A stretch of 64,000 nt of DNA from Trichlorobacter thiogenes (GTDB lineage Bacteria > Desulfobacterota > Desulfuromonadia > Geobacterales > Pseudopelobacteraceae): NCBI RefSeq assembly GCF_900167465.1, contig NZ_FUWR01000002.1, positions 141,805-205,804 of the forward strand, written 5' to 3'. Each line of letters opens with the position of its first letter. The stretch's first letter is position 1. Below, in pieces: positions 30,229 through 39,806 of this stretch. The notes below the pieces were generated by a model. It saw only the letters and a list, made by a program, of their open reading frames with translations, ran no database searches and had not been told where the DNA came from. Made by a program: the position numbers and the translations under genes.

Positions 30229-32910
30229 ATGAACAGAGAACCCGAAACTGTATGGCATACCCTTACCGTTGATCAGGCGCTTGAACTGCTGCAGACATCG
30301 CCTGATACCGGTCTGAACTCAGACGACGCTACCCGTCGTCTGCAGCAGAATGGGCCGAATGAGCTGACCGAGCAGGCCGGGCGGACCCCCTGGCAGATCC
30401 TCTGGGAACAGTTTACCTCTACCATGGCCCTGATCCTGACCGCTGCTGCCGTGGTTTCCGGTCTGGTGGGATCATTCAAGGATGCAGCTACCATCTTTGC
30501 CATTGTGATCCTGTTTGCGCTGCTTGGGTTTGCCCAGGATTTCCGTGCTGAGCGGGCCATTGCAGCCCTGAAACGGATGGCGGTGCCGCTGGTACGGGTG
30601 CGGCGGGATATGACAGTACAGGAGCTGCCTTCACTGCAGTTGGTGCCCGGTGATATCGTGCTTCTGGAGGCGGGCAGTGTGGTTCCGGCTGATTGCCGCC
30701 TGTTGGAGGCCCATGGCCTGCGGGTGCAGGAGTCGCTGTTGACCGGTGAATCAGAGGCGGTGGAAAAACAGACTGACCTGATTGCAGCCGTTGAGTTACC
30801 GCTGGGTGACCGCCGCAACCTGCTGTTTATGGGCACTCTGGTGTCGGCTGGCCGGGCTGTGGCAGTGGTGGTCGCCACCGGTATGCAGACTGAACTGGGA
30901 AAAATCGCCACCCTGCTGCAACAGGTGGGGCAGGAGTGGACTCCGCTGCAGAAACGGCTGGATCGGCTGGGCAAGGTGCTGGCAGCGGCCTCGGTGGCGG
31001 TGGCAGGGCTGATCTTTGTGGTGGGGATGTTGCGGGGGGAGGCTCTGAAAGAGATGCTGCTGCTGGCGGTCAGTGTGGCGGTGGCAGCCATCCCGGAAGG
31101 GCTGCCGGCAGTGGTGACCATCACCCTGGCCCTGGGGGCCCAGCGGATGCTGAAACGCCATGCCCTGATCCGGCGACTGCCCGCTGTTGAGACGCTTGGA
31201 TCGGTTACGGTGATCTGCAGTGACAAGACCGGTACCCTGACCCAGAACCGGATGACCGTTACCGGGCTGATGAACACGGATGCTATTGTTGGCGTGGCAG
31301 GAGATACCTCATCCGATAGGTTGCTGCTAATGATCGGCAGCCTCTGTAATGATGCGGTGTTGAAGGTTGCTGATGGTGAAGAGTCCGTACTGGGTGACCC
31401 CACTGAAGGCGCCCTGGTCTCTGCAGCCGCAGCAGCTGGTGTTTTTCGGGATGAGCAGGAACAGGCCCTGCCTCGGATTGCCGAGATTCCCTTTGATTCT
31501 GTCACCAAGCGGATGATTACGGTGCATCAGATTACCGCGCTGGTTCCCAGCCTTTTGCCGCTTCCTCCGTTGCCAGCAGGGGGTAAGCTGCTGGCAGTCA
31601 AAGGTGCGTTGGATAGTGTGCTGGGGCTTTGCAGCACAATTTTACTGAACAACAAGGTCGTAGCGTTGACGGATGATCATAAAAAGGCACTACAGGCAGC
31701 TGCAGACCGGCTTTCCGCTGAGGGGCAGCGGGTGCTGGCCCTGGCACTGCGGGTTCTGCAGCCGGATGCTGATGATCGCCTGGAGGCGTTGGCGCAGGAG
31801 TTTGTCTGCATCGGTCTGGTGGCCCTGACTGATCCCCCCCGTGAAGAGGCAAAGCAGGCGGTGCAGCGCTGTCTGACCGCAGGTATCAGGCCGGTCATGA
31901 TCACCGGTGACCATCCTCTGACTGCACGTGCCATTGCCCGTCAGGTGGGGATTGATGATTCAGGCGGCGCCTTAACCGGAGTTGAGCTTGATCGACTGAC
32001 CCCGGAGCAGTTTGATGCTGCGGTGGCAACGGTCTCGATCTATGCCCGGGTGGCGCCGGAGCATAAGCTGCGGATTGTGGACGCGATCCAGCGCAGCGGT
32101 GGTGTGGCTGCCATGACCGGTGACGGGGTCAATGATGCCCCGGCCCTGAAAAAGGCTGATGTGGGGGTGGCCATGGGCAAGGTCGGCACTGATGTGGCCC
32201 GGGAGGCCTCGGATATGGTGCTGCTGGATGACAATTTTGCCACCATTGTGGCTGCGGTGGAGGAAGGCCGCACCATTTATGACAACATCCGCAAGTTTGT
32301 GGTCTTTTCTGTGGCCGGTAACACCGGCAAGATCCTGGCCGTGTTGGTCCTACCGTTTCTGGGCATGGGGATGCCGCTGACACCGCTGCAACTGTTGTGG
32401 CTCAACCTGCTGACCGATGGTCTGCTGGGGCTGGGTATGGGGCTGGAACGGCCTGAACCGGATGTGATGAAGCGCCCGCCCATTGCACCGGACAGCCAGA
32501 TCTTTGATAGCCGCACCATCCGCTATGTCCTGCTGACCGGTAGCCTGATCGGCGGTTCCTGTATGCTGGTCACCTGGCTGACCTGGCAGTCTGGTGGTCC
32601 CTGGCAGACCGTGTTGTTTGCCTCCCTGGCCCTGGCCCAGATCGCCCAGGCCATGGCATTGCGCTCCTTCCGCAGCTCGTTCCTGCAGATGGGGCTGTTC
32701 AGTAATCCGTCTCTGCTGGTCATGGCTGCCAGTGTGCTGCTGCTGCAGGGGCTGGCCATCTGGCTGCCGCAGTTGCAGGGCTTTTTCCGCACCACCGCAC
32801 TTACGCTTGATCAGCTCTGGTTGGTACTGTTACCGGCAGTGGCGGTGTTTCTGCTGTTGGAAGGAGAAAAGTGGGTCGGTCGATTGGGCAGGACTTCGAG
32901 AGGTAATTAA
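30229..32910 (+). CDS. P2-type cation-transporting ATPase (SERCA/PMR1-like, probably Ca2+)
   Basis: An 893-residue P-type ATPase with ten membrane helices. It has the N-terminal cation ATPase domain (NGPNELTEQAGRTPWQIL), the actuator TGES (LLTGESEAVEKQ), the M4 motif AAIPEGLPA, the phosphorylation site CSDKTGTLTQNRMT and the hinge MTGDGVNDAPALKKADVGVA. The PEGLP motif fits Ca2+/Mn2+ or Na+ pumps of the PMR1/SERCA group; the ion is not certain. The ATG has no Shine-Dalgarno element. After the stop lies ~160 bp with no supported gene. Confidence 0.93.
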   Translation: MNREPETVWHTLTVDQALELLQTSPDTGLNSDDATRRLQQNGPNELTEQAGRTPWQILWEQFTSTMALILTAAAVVSGLVGSFKDAATIFAIVILFALLGFAQDFRAERAIAALKRMAVPLVRVRRDMTVQELPSLQLVPGDIVLLEAGSVVPADCRLLEAHGLRVQESLLTGESEAVEKQTDLIAAVELPLGDRRNLLFMGTLVSAGRAVAVVVATGMQTELGKIATLLQQVGQEWTPLQKRLDRLGKVLAAASVAVAGLIFVVGMLRGEALKEMLLLAVSVAVAAIPEGLPAVVTITLALGAQRMLKRHALIRRLPAVETLGSVTVICSDKTGTLTQNRMTVTGLMNTDAIVGVAGDTSSDRLLLMIGSLCNDAVLKVADGEESVLGDPTEGALVSAAAAAGVFRDEQEQALPRIAEIPFDSVTKRMITVHQITALVPSLLPLPPLPAGGKLLAVKGALDSVLGLCSTILLNNKVVALTDDHKKALQAAADRLSAEGQRVLALALRVLQPDADDRLEALAQEFVCIGLVALTDPPREEAKQAVQRCLTAGIRPVMITGDHPLTARAIARQVGIDDSGGALTGVELDRLTPEQFDAAVATVSIYARVAPEHKLRIVDAIQRSGGVAAMTGDGVNDAPALKKADVGVAMGKVGTDVAREASDMVLLDDNFATIVAAVEEGRTIYDNIRKFVVFSVAGNTGKILAVLVLPFLGMGMPLTPLQLLWLNLLTDGLLGLGMGLERPEPDVMKRPPIAPDSQIFDSRTIRYVLLTGSLIGGSCMLVTWLTWQSGGPWQTVLFASLALAQIAQAMALRSFRSSFLQMGLFSNPSLLVMAASVLLLQGLAIWLPQLQGFFRTTALTLDQLWLVLLPAVAVFLLLEGEKWVGRLGRTSRGN

Positions 32911-33069
32911 TGCGGTAAAGGGAGAGACATCCAGTCAGGCATGTACACGATTCAGTTCAACAGGCACGTTGTGCTTTGGCTGTTGGGAGGCTCTTTGCCG
33001 CGATTCTTCCTCTTGTGCAGCTATCTCATGAGCGCGTTATGGCGTTTCGGCAGTTTCAAAAAACACTCC

Positions 33070-33573
33070 CTATAATGAACTGACCAATGCAAGCATCTCT
33101 TTATCTGCCCAGAGCCATGCACCCCTTGCTGTCAGCGGTCGATGATTGAACCATTTGGCTGCAATCAGAGGATCAACCTCAAGTATGTTCGTGTAATCAT
33201 CAAGAAAAAAATCAAATTCAAAGCGTGATTGATTCAGTGTTCCAAGCACTGACCGGTCAGTTGCCGTGTCAAACAGAGCAGGCCCCATAGCGAGTTCAAC
33301 CCGCTTGAGAGTTGCTTCCGGCACACCCATAGCAATCAATGCTGCCAGATACAGTTCTTTATGAAACTTCCCAAGATTTTGGAACTGTTCTTTTTTCAGG
33401 CCTGCTTCGAAAAGCACAAAGCGGGTTGTATCGTGGCAGAACATGATGCATTGTCGCCGGTCAATAACATGCAGATGGGCATGCCAGCTACCGAGAGGAT
33501 TTGCATCGGTTAGTGGCGTTGGCGACACTGAGGGCAGTTTGGCGGCAAGCGCCTTTGTGCAGTGGAATATCAT
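33070..33573 (-). CDS. DUF6933 domain protein
   Basis: A 167-residue soluble protein. The start MIFHCTKALAAKL and the segment GSWHAHLHVIDRRQCIMFCHD resemble the DUF6933 family, small proteins of unknown function found in varied genomes and sometimes near toxin-antitoxin or mobile genes. The ATG overlaps the stop of the IHF/HU gene by four bases, so it is translationally coupled to it. The family call rests on memory of the N-terminal pattern. Confidence 0.65.
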   Translation of the reverse strand: MIFHCTKALAAKLPSVSPTPLTDANPLGSWHAHLHVIDRRQCIMFCHDTTRFVLFEAGLKKEQFQNLGKFHKELYLAALIAMGVPEATLKRVELAMGPALFDTATDRSVLGTLNQSRFEFDFFLDDYTNILEVDPLIAAKWFNHRPLTARGAWLWADKEMLALVSSL

Positions 33574-33845
33574 TTGTTGATAGCGTCCTTAAGAACATTA
33601 CTGGGCTTGAAGGTTATCACCTTGCGGGCCTCAATGGTAATAGCCTCGCCGGTCTGGGGGTTGCGACCTCTGCGGGCGTTTTTCTGTTTCGGCTCAAACA
33701 CGCCAAAACCGGAAATCTTGATGGTCTCACCTGCCTCAAGTGATTCCTTCATAATGGCAAATACCGATTCCATCAGTGCAGCGGAATCTTTTTTGGACAG
33801 GCCGGTGGTGGTCTGGATCTTTTCTGCGATATCTGCTTTGGTCAT
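33570..33845 (-). CDS. IHF/HU family DNA-bending protein (IHF alpha-like)
   Basis: A 91-residue histone-like protein. It has the dimerising N-terminal helices (MTKADIAEKIQTTTGLSKKD), ISGFGVFEPKQKNARRGRNPQTGE in the beta arm with the intercalating proline region, and the C-terminal helix. The RRGRNPQTGE arm and ESLEAGETIKISGFG fit IHF alpha slightly better than HU. It normally bends DNA for replication, recombination and transcription. It sits between an unknown 454-residue gene (34 bp upstream) and a DUF6933 gene, an unusual context. Confidence 0.9.
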   Translation of the reverse strand: MTKADIAEKIQTTTGLSKKDSAALMESVFAIMKESLEAGETIKISGFGVFEPKQKNARRGRNPQTGEAITIEARKVITFKPSNVLKDAINK

Positions 33846-33879
33846 TGTGATTGTATTCCCCTTCTTATTTCAGTTTCCA

Positions 33880-35244
33880 TCACCAAGGAATTCCTGTGAC
33901 GGCCAAAGAGCGGTGTCCTGCGGTAGAATGATACCCCTGCCGGATCCGGGGGGGGCACTGCTGCCACTGATGCAAGGTAGCGCAAATAGTTGCGAAATAG
34001 CCCGGTTCCCGCACAACCTCCTGATATCCCGGAACGGCTCCCACCCACTTGCCCAGTCGGCCGTTGCGTTCCTGGGTGAGATAAAGGGTCGGCAATCCCA
34101 TAAGTGCCGGTCCGTCCATACCGGCGGTGGTCACGCCAATCTGGCCCACCAGGCCGTGATGCCATCTCAACTCTTCAAACAGGTGAAGCTGTGCTCGGCG
34201 CATGTCCGGTCCCTGGAAGAGCGGTTCTTTCCAGCACAGGGTCAGGTTGACTGCCCCTGGCGGAACAAGCTCTCGCGGAACATTATCGCCGAAAAAGATG
34301 GGTGATAACCCGGCATTCACTACCAGTTCAGAAAGCTGACGCAACTCATCGAAACAGGTATTGCGCTGGACATGGTGATCACCCGTTCGGACCCACAGCA
34401 GCACCTTCTGTTCCGGCGTCCCTCCCACTTTGGCATCGACCCATGCCCGTAAGGGAGCCGACGGCGATTCGTCACCCAGAAAAGCGGAGCGCAGGGTACC
34501 CTGTGCTTGTTGCGCGTCAGCTCGAAAAGCCTCGGCAATGATATGTGTCAGATGCTTGGGACTCGCTGGTCGAGACCGATAGGGGCGAAGGGCTCCGTCC
34601 AACCCGGCATCGAAAAGGAATCGTCTGGCCTGCAATTCGTGGGCAGCACCGGGTCTGATCTGGATGGAAAGGTCGGCAAACAGTGCCGCCGCAGCCAGGT
34701 ACCAGCCTTCGCCAAACGAAAAGCCGGGATCGGCATGGAACGTATAGGCGAGGTTGCGTTCCTGGACGGTTTTTCTGGCAGACTTTGCGGCGACTTCAGC
34801 TCTGAGGGCCATCGCTCTCGCTTTGTCCGTATTCAGTCGTTGGGCAAAACCTGCGGCCGCCAGTGCAGCCTCTTCGGCAGTACTGGCAATCTGCTCTACT
34901 CGCTGCCAGCCGTCGTTGCAATCCTCCAGCGTGGGCGCCCGCTGAGCACCGCGAGAAAGCTGCCCGGCGCCGTAGCGCGCATCCTCTGCCCGAGCCGCGC
35001 AAGCCTGCACCAGCACCCAGTGCAGCAGCGCCGCCTCGCGGCTTTCCACCGCGTTGCCCAGCGCCTGTCCGGCCAGCAGCACAACCTGCTCCAGCCGAGA
35101 GCGATACGCATCGCGCACGCCGGGCAGATGCAGCGTTCCCTGCACTGCGCCGGCCTCGGCCAAAAGCGTGACGGCCTTTTGGGTAAGCTCCCCGCTCTCG
35201 TTTTCGTTATTAAGCAGCCTTGTCACAGTATCTTCTTTGTTCAT
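33880..35244 (-). CDS. Unknown 454-residue protein with GT-B-like C-terminal region
   Basis: Not assigned to a family. The first ~200 residues are helical and very Ala/Glu/Arg-rich (AALLHWVLVQACAARAEDAR, AAVLF-type segments), with high GC codons unlike the AT-rich genes that follow. The C-terminal ~170 residues look like a Rossmann-type nucleotide or sugar-binding half: KVLLWVRTGDHHVQR, LSPIFFGDNVPREL, and VGQIGVTTAGMDGPALMGLP followed by TLYLTQE. This resembles the donor-binding side of GT-B glycosyltransferases, but no catalytic residue can be named. There is no signal peptide or membrane segment. The IHF/HU gene follows after 34 bp. Confidence 0.6.
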   Translation of the reverse strand: MNKEDTVTRLLNNENESGELTQKAVTLLAEAGAVQGTLHLPGVRDAYRSRLEQVVLLAGQALGNAVESREAALLHWVLVQACAARAEDARYGAGQLSRGAQRAPTLEDCNDGWQRVEQIASTAEEAALAAAGFAQRLNTDKARAMALRAEVAAKSARKTVQERNLAYTFHADPGFSFGEGWYLAAAALFADLSIQIRPGAAHELQARRFLFDAGLDGALRPYRSRPASPKHLTHIIAEAFRADAQQAQGTLRSAFLGDESPSAPLRAWVDAKVGGTPEQKVLLWVRTGDHHVQRNTCFDELRQLSELVVNAGLSPIFFGDNVPRELVPPGAVNLTLCWKEPLFQGPDMRRAQLHLFEELRWHHGLVGQIGVTTAGMDGPALMGLPTLYLTQERNGRLGKWVGAVPGYQEVVREPGYFATICATLHQWQQCPPRIRQGYHSTAGHRSLAVTGIPW

Positions 35245-35548
35245 GATTTCGCTGCGAGTGGTCCCGCAACACCGTAGTATACGGTCACATGACCTGGATT
35301 ATAAATCAACATATCAGTGAGAATTGGTTATCAAGGGAGGAAATGACAGCATACTTTCGCGCAAAAACCGGGAAGTGTCCGTAGTTTTTTTCCTGTTTTT
35401 TTTTTTTTTACCCGCGCAATCATGCCGATGGAGTCAGCAAGAGGCATTCATTTCATCCTTCATAATTCATCCTTCAACCTTGCCTTTCAGGGGCGCGGGA
35501 GAGTGAGGAGAAGAGTTTAAGAAAGGGGGTTAGGTTGGTCATCGTTCT
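35245..35548. other. Intergenic region with palindrome and T tract
   Basis: No gene is supported. It holds a 12-bp perfect palindrome GGTCACATGACC (35283-35294) 40 bp upstream of the 454-residue gene, a TATAAT on the minus strand nearby, a GGGAAGTGTCC block related to the repeats near the KilA-N gene, a long T run (about 35387-35410) and a doubled TTCATCCTTCA-type stretch (35449-35477). It separates the 454-residue gene from the GTPase operon. Confidence 0.5.
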
Positions 35549-37996
35549 CTATCTACGACTTTTAAATCTGCCCAACACTTCCTCAATTTCTCGTAATTGT
35601 GGGTTGCGTGGATAGTCATTTCTTAAAACTCGAATCAAATCTGCAAGACTGCATTTTCCCCCGTTGGCTGCAACTCTCGCTGCATTGTGCCAACGAGAAA
35701 AGGCGGTACCCTTGCTTTCAAGTTCCTTTCTTTTCCCTCCAGCCCTCTCCCATACTTCATCAAGGGACTCAGGGGCCAGCTCACTGCCAATATCGGCTAC
35801 CCCATCGATTAGCGCAGACTTGTAATCTGAGAAGCTGCCTTCCGTGTTCTGAGGAGAAGAGAGTATTTGAAGCAATCGGTCCCAAATCGGCAGCAATTCT
35901 TTGCAAACTTCCAATGACGGTGTTGCCTCCGGGTTTCTTTGTTTGATCTCTATTAGTTTCTTCGCTGCATTTCTCCAATTATGCCTTAGGATTACCTGTC
36001 CGATTTTGACTGCATTTTCTAGCCAATCAAGGCGAGAAAAATAATACATCCAATCAATCAATTCCTGTTCTCTAACGGGGACATTCCATGTAATGAGAGC
36101 CAATATTTCCTTTGTGGATGGCCTGCTAGATCGTAAAAGTTCGACAATCTTGTTTAGCAATGCAGGTTCAGGCTGAGCAATTGATTGACCGGACTTGATA
36201 CGACTGATCAACTGGTTTGCTACAAGTGGAAGTAACTTGTTAGATTCATTTACAGTCAAATTAGTCCACAATTCTTTTCGCCGTGGGTGCTCTACTACTG
36301 CCTGTATCAAATAGGGTCCAACAGCTTCGATTAAGTTGTATGAATCATCTCCACTGATTACGACCTCAAGAAGTTTGTTGCCATGAATTTCAGGTTGTAA
36401 AGATTCAGGCCAGGCTTCTCCACAAAGTTGGATATGTGTTGCCCAGAGTAACCGACTAGAGGCTTTCGACACATCAATTAAACTCAGCAAGGTTGGCTTC
36501 TGCACGGTAAGCTGCGCTGCTAACCTACACAGGTCTGCGTCTTGCCCTGCAACGATAGTTTTCACCACAGCATCAGAAGGGAGGTTGTGAATCAAGTACT
36601 CAAAACCAGGGGATGCATCACCAATAAAGCCCTGCTGCTTTACGAAGGTGTCGGCAACAGAAAGCTTCGAGAAAACCAAACACCATGCATGTAGAACTGA
36701 CCATTTCCGCTTTTGTGCCTGCTTGCGTATTTGGTTGAGTTGAGCCGGACTCCATTGTTCTCTATTGGCTATATTGATTAACGATCTTTCTATATCTTTA
36801 TCGCTTTTGACAAAATCATTAATAATTACTTCTATATCAGGAATTGCCAACCACCTGATAGCAGCACACGACCATGTTTCATCAAGCGAATCCAAACCGC
36901 GCTGGATAACAGATTTAATGTTCGTCTGCCACCAAATTTGAGCTTTTCCAGGCTGTAACTTGGCAAGAAAGGTAATTGACTTCTCTGTTGACAACACTGG
37001 GACAATATCAACCAGTCGGCTGCGGAAGGCCTCTTCCAGAATTTTTGAATCCGGTACAGCTGACAAATCGATGTTGGCAAGCAATTCGACCTGATCGGAA
37101 GACAGCGATGGCAGATACGTTAACAGCTTTGAACAGGCAAATTTCTTGAATTTAACACCCACAGTATTGGTGGGCGCCATAACAATTAGGGTTCTTAACA
37201 AAGCAAGAGCATCGTTGAAATCATCTGCAATATTGAGCCGTTCAAGATTGTCAGCAACGCGAGCAGCTTGCTTGAGATGGGCCAAATTAGAATCGTTAGG
37301 TGGAATTTCCTTAAGAACTTCGGAAAGGATCAGGTCATGTTGGCCAGCCAGGAACTTTGCCGCTCGATTTAACTGGGCAGTCGCATAAGGGTTTGCCAAT
37401 TCAATTCGCTCAAAAGGCTGTTGCCATTGTTGAGCCCGGCAAGCAGGTGTGCCAAAAATCCAGGGCAGATTGTTTGGTTCGCTACTTTGAGGCGGGTTTA
37501 ACGCTAGACGAGCAGAAAAGTGCATTCTAGCAGTAGGCCAAAGCCGCCGCCAAACATCCGCAATAATTTGTGGCCAAATTTCGAGAGCATTACAGATGAT
37601 CACAGCATGACCTTGAGCGGACAATATCGCTTCAGCCACTGCTATAAGATGTTCTTGCGGAGCGGGTGCCATTGTCTGCCCGCCAGCGATTTCAGTTAGG
37701 GCAGGGCTCAAATCTTCAACAGCTCCGATGTGTTCACGTCGCCACAAAGCTACTTCACTTCGAACCATGCCCGCTCGAGTTGCCGTCAAGTCTGGTATGG
37801 TCCACCAAATACACCACCATTCACCAACAGGACCACATCCGACCGAAGGCCACCAGATATCTCCAGGCGAGATGTCTCCAGGGGGGCGGTCTGTTAATCC
37901 TTCAAGTTCGCGAGGTAGGTTTACTTGAGGATCATTACATTTCAGTAGTCTATGGGAATTATCTTGTGCACCGTATGTGGCAAGGACATGCTTCAT
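35549..37996 (-). CDS. GTPase-associated protein 1 (GAP1)-like, with C-terminal effector-associated-like domain
   Basis: An 815-residue protein, last in the five-gene operon. The N terminus (LATYGAQDNSHRLLKCN) and the following Trp-rich block match the GAP1-N pattern of GTPase-centred conflict systems as I recall it. The middle 500 residues are helical, repeat-like and without catalytic motifs. The last ~80 residues (LDEVWERAGGKRKELES, VLRNDYPRNPQL) match the tail of the phosphorylase-fold protein at the operon start. The start at 37996 overlaps the upstream TAA by one base (TAATG). The most likely role is a regulator or scaffold that links the GTPases to the effector; this is inference. Confidence 0.72.
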   Translation of the reverse strand: MKHVLATYGAQDNSHRLLKCNDPQVNLPRELEGLTDRPPGDISPGDIWWPSVGCGPVGEWWCIWWTIPDLTATRAGMVRSEVALWRREHIGAVEDLSPALTEIAGGQTMAPAPQEHLIAVAEAILSAQGHAVIICNALEIWPQIIADVWRRLWPTARMHFSARLALNPPQSSEPNNLPWIFGTPACRAQQWQQPFERIELANPYATAQLNRAAKFLAGQHDLILSEVLKEIPPNDSNLAHLKQAARVADNLERLNIADDFNDALALLRTLIVMAPTNTVGVKFKKFACSKLLTYLPSLSSDQVELLANIDLSAVPDSKILEEAFRSRLVDIVPVLSTEKSITFLAKLQPGKAQIWWQTNIKSVIQRGLDSLDETWSCAAIRWLAIPDIEVIINDFVKSDKDIERSLINIANREQWSPAQLNQIRKQAQKRKWSVLHAWCLVFSKLSVADTFVKQQGFIGDASPGFEYLIHNLPSDAVVKTIVAGQDADLCRLAAQLTVQKPTLLSLIDVSKASSRLLWATHIQLCGEAWPESLQPEIHGNKLLEVVISGDDSYNLIEAVGPYLIQAVVEHPRRKELWTNLTVNESNKLLPLVANQLISRIKSGQSIAQPEPALLNKIVELLRSSRPSTKEILALITWNVPVREQELIDWMYYFSRLDWLENAVKIGQVILRHNWRNAAKKLIEIKQRNPEATPSLEVCKELLPIWDRLLQILSSPQNTEGSFSDYKSALIDGVADIGSELAPESLDEVWERAGGKRKELESKGTAFSRWHNAARVAANGGKCSLADLIRVLRNDYPRNPQLREIEEVLGRFKSRR

Positions 37997-38838
37997 TATG
38001 CAATTCCATCTAACAGCCATTTGAGAGGTAAGCTTAGATCCTGGGTCCTATCCCCACCATGAGGCATGACTACCCAACCTTGATGTTCAGGGCCTTCGTC
38101 AATAAATACCTCTACACCACTGTTGTCAGTTAGTTCTTGCCCAAGGGAAGAAAGTCCCCAAATACTAACCTCATCTTTGTGCCAGTTGCTCCGAATGAAA
38201 GACGCGACCAATGGAAGCTTTCGTGCAAGCTCTTCGGCAGGTGTAGCTGTCGATTCACCCAACTCATCATAGCATGAGAGCAGAATTGCTAAACGGGGTC
38301 TTTCCAGAGGCTTCACAATTCCCAGCTTGGCTACATGAAGAAGTATCTGAAGTTTTTCTACCCAATAGGCGTTAGCATCCCATGTGCTGACTCTGCTAAC
38401 AGAAGGCTCGCCGCAATGAGGGTGCTCGGCAAGCTTTTCCAAAGCATCTGGAAAAGTCACTTCTGCTTTCAAGCGAATCAGCAGAAGCCATCCTTTCGCT
38501 TTACATAGTCTTGCTTGCCAGGCCAAGTCGACAGAACGAGTCGAAATAACCTGCTTTAATTGTTCACCCCCGTAATCTGGCCAGCTTAAATCCATGGCTC
38601 TGCCGTTCTCATCTTGCAACGGCAAACAGACCTCCGACCAAGTGCCATGTGGTGTATGTGAGGCCGCATTGCCATTCTCAAGACATCTCAATACTTCCTG
38701 AAACGCCGAAAGATCAGCAGGTGCCCCACGTAAACGCAGTGTCCCAGGATTTCTTTGCAACCGACCATAAAGCTGCCCGGTATAGTGTGTTTTTCCGCTA
38801 TTGGGACCACCGAGAAGTACGATCTCTGGTGTCAGCAT
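37996..38838 (-). CDS. Double-GTPase 2 (DO-GTPase2)-like P-loop protein
   Basis: A 280-residue P-loop NTPase. Walker A is GGPNSGKTHY at residues 10-19, a switch-like WPDYGGE lies at 86-92, and LAILLSCYDELGES follows around residue 180. The Asp-x-x-Gly in WPDYGG and the arrangement fit the DO-GTPase2 family of TRAFAC-like GTPases. It starts seven bases before the end of the upstream GTPase gene and stops on the start codon of the GAP1-like gene. It is probably the second GTPase of a pair that senses infection or stress; nucleotide specificity is not proven. Confidence 0.75.
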   Translation of the reverse strand: MLTPEIVLLGGPNSGKTHYTGQLYGRLQRNPGTLRLRGAPADLSAFQEVLRCLENGNAASHTPHGTWSEVCLPLQDENGRAMDLSWPDYGGEQLKQVISTRSVDLAWQARLCKAKGWLLLIRLKAEVTFPDALEKLAEHPHCGEPSVSRVSTWDANAYWVEKLQILLHVAKLGIVKPLERPRLAILLSCYDELGESTATPAEELARKLPLVASFIRSNWHKDEVSIWGLSSLGQELTDNSGVEVFIDEGPEHQGWVVMPHGGDRTQDLSLPLKWLLDGIA

Positions 38839-39806
38839 TTTACACCTCTGAATGCCGAAAATGGCTGATGATGTAATACAGGTTCAAGAATTGGATTGCA
38901 TCGTTTCTGCTCCCATACGCTATTTACAGCGCAGGAGAGTACTTCGGTTAACGACTCGGGATGACTAACTGTTGTTGTCAATTCTGTCGCGTGGGGAATT
39001 GCCTCTCTGAGAGCCCTTTGTATCGAATCCCTAATGCCAGGCGTTAACTCCGCTAACGGTTTTTTGTCGGTCTTCGTCCAAACAAGAACGACGGGCCGTG
39101 TCCCTACATACCCACCCAGCCTTTCAAGCAACTGGCGAAGATCAGTACGGGCCGATCCTCGCTCTGGTCCACTTAATCGATCACAATCAGCAATAACCAA
39201 AAAAGTGTCGGCATGTTCGACTGTCCATCGTGCACCTTCTGCCTCTGGCGCATTTTCGTTGATGGCCCATCGCGTAAACCATTCTCCTGGGGCATCGCTC
39301 AACAAAACATCGCGAAGGGATTGATCCTTGCGACGAAGTACAAGATGCAAAAGTCCAGGTGCTCTACTGGTGCCCCGAGGTGTATGCGGCGGAAAATGTG
39401 GCTTTCGTGCTGCATCATCAAAGCGTGACCAAGCTGCTAAAGCTTCCCATGCTCCAAGGGTCCAGGAACCACAAAACTCACCTTCAGCAATGGCACTACC
39501 ACGTAGGCAGTTTAAATAGTTCCCCAACAACAGAGTGGTTTTTCCTGCATCATGAGCACCCAACACACCTACAAGGATTGAACGCCCACGAGGTAACAAG
39601 GTAATCAAGTCCGCCAAGCCCAAGGTAGAACCAGACCATGGAACACGCGCAGCCGATTCAATAGGTGTGGTTTGGCCTTCTTTTGTTTTTTTGTCAGCAA
39701 CTCCAAAGCGGTAATGTTCGCACTCAGTCAAGTAGTCCAAATGACCATCAACACAACTCTCACCATCGTGGACGTAACAATTTGGATTCGAGCATCGCTT
39801 TGTCAT
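38832..39806 (-). CDS. Double-GTPase 1 (DO-GTPase1)-like protein with N-terminal zinc-binding cysteines
   Basis: A 324-residue GTPase. An N-terminal Cys cluster (C5, C10, C18, C29) suggests a small zinc module. The GTPase core has Walker A GAHDAGKTT (83-91), G3 DAPGE (171-175) and the G4 motif TKTD (244-247), so guanine binding is plausible. It overlaps both neighbours (four bases with the helical protein, seven with the second GTPase), evidence of tight coupling. In the published conflict-system families DO-GTPase1 and DO-GTPase2 occur side by side, as here. Confidence 0.77.
   Translation of the reverse strand: MTKRCSNPNCYVHDGESCVDGHLDYLTECEHYRFGVADKKTKEGQTTPIESAARVPWSGSTLGLADLITLLPRGRSILVGVLGAHDAGKTTLLLGNYLNCLRGSAIAEGEFCGSWTLGAWEALAAWSRFDDAARKPHFPPHTPRGTSRAPGLLHLVLRRKDQSLRDVLLSDAPGEWFTRWAINENAPEAEGARWTVEHADTFLVIADCDRLSGPERGSARTDLRQLLERLGGYVGTRPVVLVWTKTDKKPLAELTPGIRDSIQRALREAIPHATELTTTVSHPESLTEVLSCAVNSVWEQKRCNPILEPVLHHQPFSAFRGVKC

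Noticed and set aside
32941..33075. 44-codon plus-strand ORF after the P-type ATPase
   Set aside because: There is no ribosome-binding site at a proper distance, no recognisable family, and it overlaps the 3' end of the DUF6933 gene.
35387..35410. Poly-T run as a rho-independent terminator
   Set aside because: No GC-rich stem precedes it on either strand.
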